The notes below the pieces were generated by a model. The model worked only from the letters and a program-made list of their open reading frames with translations, did not search any database and was not told the origin of the DNA. Below are positions 58,302-64,000 of a stretch of DNA of 64,000 bases, in pieces. How positions within the stretch are numbered: position 1 is the first letter of the stretch; every line of letters starts with the position of its first letter. The position numbers were made by a program, and so were the translations under genes. Location of the stretch: assembly GCA_036936605.1 (NCBI GenBank), contig JAUPFV010000002.1, positions 333,969,215 to 334,033,214 of the forward strand. The letters run 5' to 3'. The DNA is from Limnanthes douglasii subsp. nivea (lineage: Eukaryota; Streptophyta; Magnoliopsida; Brassicales; Limnanthaceae).

Positions 58302-58990
58302 AAAATGGCGCTCATCAGCTCTCGGCTTGATGCAGCGACTCAGGAAATGAAGGCGGACTGTAAGGTATCCTACCGAGAGAGGGTAGCGATGGTCGGATGA
58401 GGTTGTATCCGGCGGTGGTAGCATGAAAACGACCACTACAAGGAGTTTAACGACTCCTATGATGCAGCCAAGGTTTCCGGCACCGCTCCGATTCACCAAA
58501 GACGGGATCCTAGCTAAGTTCGTTGAACGCGTCGTCATGAAGAATTTAGATGACGGAGACTGTCTGACGAGAGACACCATCAAGCAGATCGGGTACTGAA
58601 TGAACTTGTAGGTCGGAATCGGTAAGCTAATATGTGAAGAGCTAGAAGTCTAGACAGAATTGGTATCTACGCGGGAGCCTAACAAGCATTTGTTTTTCAG
58701 AAAAATATTGTCTTGAACTATATAGCTTGCAGTTGAATCATTACTGAACTCCTGCGCATTCTTTAGCCATTTATCTATACAATGGTGGCTCACAGCCTTA
58801 CTTGGCTTGACGGTGCAGGATCTGAAGCGCAAAACCATCCAGTGCATCTGGTTCATCGCAATCTGGATCTCGATGCTTGTCAAGCAACACCTTTCCGCGT
58901 TTCTCCTCCTTCAATCGGAAATCATTGCATTGATGCGTACGACAACCGAGTCCAATATACAGACAAAGACGGTGTCGAAAACGTCGACCA
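58302..58990 (+). pseudogene. Unrecognised host-like coding remnant
   Basis: GC-richer than its surroundings. From an ATG in good context (aaaaatggcgc, near 58,305) a plus-strand frame reads MALISSRLDAATQEMKADC; a +1 shift near 58,399 leads into a long frame to about 58,990 with only a few stops. It includes RFTKDGILAKFVERVVMKNL, STREPNKHLFFRKIL, and a hydrophobic stretch TVQDLKRKTIQCIWFIAIWI (58,820-58,870) that could be a membrane segment. I do not recognise the family. It could be a decayed host gene or a captured fragment. The opposite strand also has ORFs up to 221 codons, so strand choice is not certain. Confidence 0.4.
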
Positions 58991-60311
58991 AATGACATCG
59001 TCACTGACATACATGCTCTGCCGAAAGAAAAACACAGGTTGGATCTTCGTGTGCCAGATTGACATGACACATCATTCCGAAAGAAAACAGAAGCCTGACA
59101 CATAGTTGCTTGAAGAGAGATATATACACAGCTGATGAAATTTACTCCTCCTTCAAGTCATAAAGCTTGAAAGAGGAGGTTCAAAAACAAGAGGTCGAAA
59201 ACAGTAGAGCTTTTGGGAAGAAATGAAGTTTACAATAACGGATTGGAAAGATTTGAAATTTTAGAGAGAGAGGAGAGCTTCTCTCTCTAAAGAGCCGTTA
59301 TACTTTTTTTTGCTCTTTTTGTTTCTTATTATTAGTTTTCTTAACAAAATAAATTAATTTGTTATTATTTTTGGTTTTAAATTACCAGTAAAGCACATAA
59401 TATGAATTATCATGTTCATTATTTATTCAATTAATTATTTTAGTACACTTAATTTAATTAAATTGGAAAGAAAAAACATAAAACTAATATATTTATCTAA
59501 CAACCATACATTTAACATTAAAACTGATTTATTAGTATTAATAATAAAGAAACAAGGGAGTAAATATTTCATTATGAATATAAATTCATTTACTATATTA
59601 ATGTTTCTTTTAATTATATCGTTAAAATATATTTGTAAATAAAATAAATATATCGTATATAATTTTTGTGGTTGTCATTTAAATTGGGTGGATAAATGAT
59701 TCAAATTTAATTTTAAAATAATAAATTCTGAAATAGTTATCAAACTAAGAATATTAAATTTAGAAAAACATGATATGAAATAATTATATATTTGTGATCT
59801 TGAAAAATGAATGATATCGGGTCTAGTGAAATAATAATTAGAGTCGGATATATCATTAATGATTTTATATCATTTAGTCTATTTCGTAAATGTTTTGTAT
59901 TTAGGCTCTCATAATCCAACCTACATTTTAAGATAATGAAGTAATTTTAAAGATATGTAGATTTGAGGATAAGTACAATAAAGAATCATTATTTCATAGG
60001 AATAATGAGAAATAATTGGTTCATATTAAAAGAATGAGAATTTAGTTTCTAATTACCGTTCAATGATCATTTTCTCTAGAATTTAATATCCAAATATCCA
60101 CTTAATTATAAGTAGTTATAGTCCTTTATGAAAAAAAACCAACATCGTAAAGAAATTGGAAGAATCAAAGTTGAGTATTGACCCTTACAAAAAGCCATAA
60201 TAAGAGAAATATAAAGTAAGGAGAATTGAGGTTATGCAAAGTGTATATAATATAACTTCAAGATAATCAATATAGTTAAAGGTAAAATAACTTCAAGACA
60301 ATCATTATATA
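58991..60311. other. AT-rich DNA with two hairpins
   Basis: Hairpins at 59,144-59,180 and 59,261-59,290; otherwise nothing recognised. Confidence 0.45.
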
Positions 60312-60679
60312 TGATGAGATCAGATACTTCAGACACAGCCCACTGCTTAATCCGGACATGGGCAATTATGACCATAACACTCAATTGAAAAATCCGAACA
60401 GGGCAAATGTGAAACATTTTTTTACTAAGATATTTGGTAATCTACTTAGGAGACTGATGGGTCCTTAAACTGGATCTGGTTTCATAACTTGACCAGGTAA
60501 GCCTATGGGTCATTAAATTAAGAGTATAAATATCCAAACCACTCTTATTAATAAGGGTGATCAACATTTAATACAAGCAGGCTGCTCAATTATCTCACTA
60601 CTTTACACTAAACACTAAATACTTCAAACTTATTAAAACACTTTACCAAACTACCCCCAGCCCAAAATAAACCAAATCA
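60312..60679 (+). repeat. LTR of Tat element B (about 368 bp)
   Basis: Starts tgatgagatcag. It aligns with the LTR of element A in order: cttagga/gagactgatgggtc, cattaaat, agtataaatatcc (TATA box near 60,512), gctgctcaattatctc. Ends before the primer-binding site. Clearly diverged from A. Confidence 0.82.
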
Positions 60680-60681
60680 AA

Positions 60682-60700
60682 TTGGCGACCACAGTGGGAG
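60682..60700 (+). other. Primer-binding site of Tat element B
   Basis: ttggcgaccacagtgggag follows the LTR by two bases. TGG start and position fit a tRNA primer-binding site of Tat elements; tRNA not identified. Confidence 0.72.
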
Positions 60701-60714
60701 CACAAAGGTGCCTA

Positions 60715-60845
60715 AATCTTGCATTCAAAACCAGTTGGACAAAACCAGTTCCGACGGATTCGAACGAGCAAGGGACTCCACCTCATGTGGTGGAGACGGT
60801 TGGGGAAAACAAAGAATATAATATTGAAGAGCGAAGAAAGTAGAA
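60715..60845 (+). pseudogene. Tat gag N-terminal stub
   Basis: Reading NQLDKTSSDGFERARDST near 60,730, then in another frame VVETVGENKEYNIEERR. Start-of-gag position directly after the leader. It ends near 60,845 where the antisense-type gene begins. Confidence 0.5.
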
Positions 60846-60859
60846 AAAAAGAATCACAT

Positions 60860-63650
60860 CGTCGACGACCTCCTAGTTTCTCCGAGTAAGAAATCCAGTC
60901 AACCAACCCAAGACGCCGATCAAGGGTCTTCCTCTTCCAAAAACCCTAGGCCCAAATAGCTTTCATTCAAACCAAACCTCTCACCTCTACCTTCTGGTTC
61001 TTCTATTCAAGAATTCCAACCTTATGTGCCTAAGGAGAAAGCAATTTCAAGTATGAGAAAGCCCTCTCCCTTTATTGGTATGGGTTCTGATACTGAGAAG
61101 TCTCTGGAGAAGATAAACCTTCGCCGGACGACCCGCCAAACAAAAACCTAATCCACACCTTCAATGCCAAAACCCTCATGATTAGAGGTATCTAAAGCAG
61201 CTCCAAGGGCCAAACCCTCCGGATCCCAACCTCAACCAGATTCTAGGCCTTCGGAGGCAACAAGCGCTCAACCATCCGAACAACCTTCTTTGCCAGAAAC
61301 TGAACCCCTTTATTCGCAGGCCACTGAAAAACCTTTCACAGTGATGGAAGAGATAATGGAAGACAGTATTGAGGATGCTCCCTTCCAGACCGAGGCGTCA
61401 GATAACATGAGAGATGCAACTTCTGATAAGAAGGGCAAACGCAAGGTAAAAGTTTGTATTACTTTTCCGTACTCGCTTCCGGAGTGCTTAAAGGGCAATG
61501 TAGGACCTTCTTTCAAACATGTTAGTGTCAAATACCTGTTCACCCTATAAAACATCAATTACATCTACACCCATATTGCTGAGTTGGGTCGAATTCGGAA
61601 AAAATGGGGGATTTTGGAGTCCGTAAAGGTAAGGATACCTATTACTCCAGAGACCCCCAATGGATTGCAAGTTTAACGAGGTGGTAATTTTCACCGAAGT
61701 GTTGAACTGGCGACTCCAGTTCCCATTGGACCCATAAATTTTCAGGTACTTTCACTTAGTTAAACTCGGCCCTAGCCAGCTAAGCCCCAATGCCTAATAC
61801 TCTCTCATTTCTTGCATCATGTCATCAAGGTTGTCAAAAATCCCACTTCCGATGGAGCAGTTTGTTGCTGTGGCAAGCTTGTGCAAGAATCACCAAATTC
61901 CCTTCTATCATCATAACATGATGAACAAATTTATAATTATGGATGATTTGCTAGAGTCCGAAAAGAACTGGAGGACAAAATTTTTGTTTGTTAGTGGGAC
62001 ATGCGAAAATGGTAAGAAGATTAAGGACAACACCAACCCTAGCATGCTGACTAGCCGGTGAAAAAGTACTGGTAATTTTCTTTCCTCAGTTTGTCTTTCA
62101 TGTTTTTAAAAAACAATTATAAGTGTTTTCCTATCCTGATTGGGTTGTTACTCTTTTTTAGTGCTACCAAAGGAGTTCACCGGACACTTGGAGAAGGGGC
62201 AAAAGACCTGTGAAGAACTCAATGTATGAGCTGCGGAGCATTGGGGGAATGCCTTCCACAACTGCTTCACATCGGGCAATCTCGTGAGGTCCCACTTGTG
62301 GAACACCACAGGCCAGAGAGACCTCACATGGGAAGAGCTAACAACCCTTCCTCCTCCTGGTGTAATTATCAAAAGGGCAGAGGCCAAGGATGGCAAATTT
62401 GTTTTACCCTCCAGAGCAAAGGCTCCCAGCAAGATGAAGAACAAGAAGAAGAAAGCTGCAACAGAGTTGGCTCAAGAAGCCATAGAAAGGACTGGTTCGG
62501 GGAACCAAGGGGGAATTGATGCTGCCATGCTTAAAGTAGTAGAGGATGAAACGGTGAGGGAGGCTGGAGAGTCGCAGAACCCACCAAAGCCTCCTAAGAA
62601 GGACAAAAAAAGGAGGGCCAACAGTGATGAGAAAACTGCTAAGAAGAAGAAGGTCACCCTAGGAGAAGAAATAATAATTTTTCTTTCGGAAATCTAACCT
62701 CTACCAGCCCCTGTCGATCTTACCTTGCAAGAGAAGACCCCAACAAATCTGCAGTCCGGAGAGATTTTTTGGGGAGGGACTGAAGAAGTGGACATTAATG
62801 CCCTTCAAGACATTGATTTTTACTTCAATGATTATGAGAAGGATGATTTTGCAGGTCCCGACCGTCCCTCCAGCTCTGCAAATATGGTGACCTTCAATGG
62901 TAAATCTTTCTCCTTCTCTGTAGAGCAAGATGTTCTGAGTCACTCCCTCTTTGGTCATATCCGGCCAATATTCGACTTAGAAAGGCAGGTAAAAATTTAG
63001 ACTACCCTTATTAAATCCCTCACCTCTCACAAGCAATCCATGTCAAACAATCTCCTAAACACTCAGTAGAGTATAGAAGAACTGAAGAAAGAGATGAAGG
63101 CACTGAAGAAGGACAAGGATGATGCAGCCACTAAGTTAGCCTCATCGAAAACAACTAGAACTGAGCTCTAGACTAAGTATTCTAACTTAGAAAAAGACTT
63201 CACAACACGGAAAGAGAAAGTGCAAACCAAAGATGGTGTCGTTCAAACCTTAACTGATGAGAAGGCTAAGTTGGAGAACTCTGTTTCAGAGATGATCAAA
63301 GAGAAATAAGATTTAAAGAGCCAGTAGGAGAAAGCTATCAAAACAAGTATTGATAAATATACTAACAAGGTAATATACTGCGTAGACAAAAGAGATGATG
63401 AAGTCAAGTCTCACATGGTGCTGCTTTTCCATGAGAATTTTCCGAAGAGGACACTTGGTCCTTTATGGAAATATATGAAATACGAAGACCTCCCATTTCA
63501 TACTATGGCAGATGGCGATAAACACAACTACTCTGATAATAAAGAGGGAACCGGTGAGAGTTCGAGCCCCAAACTCAAAAGTACTAAAAAAGGTGATGGT
63601 GGTGAAGGAGCGTCCGAATGGAACAGACACCATAACAAACACTTTTAAAG
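60860..63650 (+). pseudogene. Antisense-type gene of the Tat family, copy B (on + here)
   Basis: Homologue of 48,425-51,306. Shared in order: DQGSSSSK, KPSPF-x-x-MGSDTE (61,062), the folded domain (VGPSFKHVSVKYLF; SRLSKIPLPMEQFVAVASLC, near 61,822; LLESEKNWRTKFLFVSG), intron 62,072-62,161, SHLWNTTGQRDLTWEELTT (62,290), a lysine-rich tract, DDFAGPDRPSS, a coiled coil (63,000-63,410) and FHENFPKRTLGPLW to a stop at 63,646-63,648. Exon 2 keeps one frame throughout, broken only by stops (including 62,227-62,229, 62,695-62,697, 62,998-63,000). Exon 1 has a frameshift about 61,660-61,740. Confidence 0.82.
62072..62161 (+). other. Phase-1 intron of copy B
   Basis: Donor actg|gtaattttc, acceptor cttttttag|tgcta, 90 nt, T-rich. 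Same codon and phase as 49,876-49,946 although length and sequence differ. Confidence 0.7.
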
Positions 63651-63689
63651 TTAACTGCTATGGATGCCAAAGAATCTGCCAGACTATTT

Positions 63690-64000
63690 TCTCACCTATG
63701 AATATGCTCATAACAAACAATTTTAAAGTTGACTGCCACCTCTTTCTGGATAAACAAGTATTTGGTCAGCTGCTCTTTCTTGGCTTCAGACTAACCTTGA
63801 GCGTGATGGATAAGAAGCTGAGAGTCACTTATCAACCGAACTCTCTTATCCCCACATACGAAAGCCAATTTGAGACCAACTATAGTTGCTTCATATTTGA
63901 ACTCATTGTTAGAAGCCCTAAACGTAAAACATATAACATGGTACATTTATCACCATATGGAGAGGTTAGGAAAATTTCGGCTCCACACCCCATTGTGCTT
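63690..64000 (-). pseudogene. Tat extra RNase H (archaeal-type), partial
   Basis: Minus-strand reading has FRASNNEFKYEATIVGLKLAF and then RVRLISDSQLLIHHAQG and SEAKKEQLTKYL. This is the signature of the second RNase H of Tat elements (ASNNEAEYEAL ... SDSQLV). One stop before SEAKKE; N-terminus decayed or beyond the edge. Integrase, which should follow, is missing: the next sequence is the end of the antisense-type gene. Confidence 0.82.

Larger units (their letters stand above)
60312..64000 (+). mobile_element. Tat element B, same family as A, rearranged, runs off the window
   Basis: From left on +: LTR (same orientation as in element A), primer-binding site, a short gag N-terminus, then the antisense-type gene now on +, then the extra RNase H on -. 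In element A the LTR and integrase are on + and the gene is on -. So relative to its LTR the internal block here is inverted. The right end lies outside. Confidence 0.8.

Noticed and set aside
57918..58583. 221-codon minus-strand ORF upstream of the LINE 2 endonuclease as its ORF1
   Set aside because: No DUF4283 pattern and no zinc knuckle; the left half is AT-rich low-complexity sequence.

Overview
The window looks like nuclear DNA from a plant, most likely a eudicot. It is AT-rich and gene-poor. Almost everything recognisable in it is a plant-type transposable element: LINEs of the plant L1 type, Ty3/gypsy elements of the Tat type, one chromovirus fragment, Ty1/copia elements, small non-coding LTR elements, a tRNA-derived SINE and a hAT transposase remnant. 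I found no intact ordinary host gene, rRNA, tRNA or CRISPR. One GC-richer stretch (58,302-58,990) may be a decayed host gene. The species cannot be fixed from the sequence.

Layout. 1-5515: a LINE on +, entering from the left edge (ORF1 and ORF2 with endonuclease, reverse transcriptase and a C-terminal RNase H). 7,250-19,788: two partly duplicated copies of an old Tat element on -, with a chromovirus fragment wedged into the second. 21,208-21,737: a tandem array of about 50 bp units. 23,300-26,060: an old Tat element on + with a small LTR element inserted. 28,305-28,521: a SINE. 29,000-30,640: a LINE remnant. 31,200-37,195: a three-LTR array of a small non-coding element, interrupted by a Ty1/copia element with clear target-site duplications. 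38,440-43,000: another decayed Tat element on +. 44,723-45,779: a complete 1.06 kb LTR element with no genes. 46,340-52,318: a hAT remnant split by a younger Tat element (46,834-52,150). 53,500-54,150: a copia fragment. 54,190-57,920: a second LINE on -. 60,312-64,000: a second copy of the younger Tat family, with its internal parts in an unexpected orientation.

How the parts relate. The window is a record of nested insertion. Four junctions carry matching or near-matching target-site duplications that set the borders exactly (copia 32,268-36,919; small LTR element 44,723-45,779; Tat element 46,834-52,150; SINE 28,305-28,521). Nearly all coding regions carry stops or frameshifts, and several stops fit G-to-A change at tryptophan codons, as expected for old methylated repeats.

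The most interesting item is a long antisense gene carried by the younger Tat family between integrase and the 3' LTR (48,425-51,306, -). It encodes a protein of roughly 936 residues. The first part resembles the 'putative gypsy-type transposon' domain (Pfam PF04195) and the second part is a coiled coil. A short phase-1 intron joins its two reading frames. The diverged copy at 60,860-63,648 keeps the same intron position and phase. Its function is unknown.
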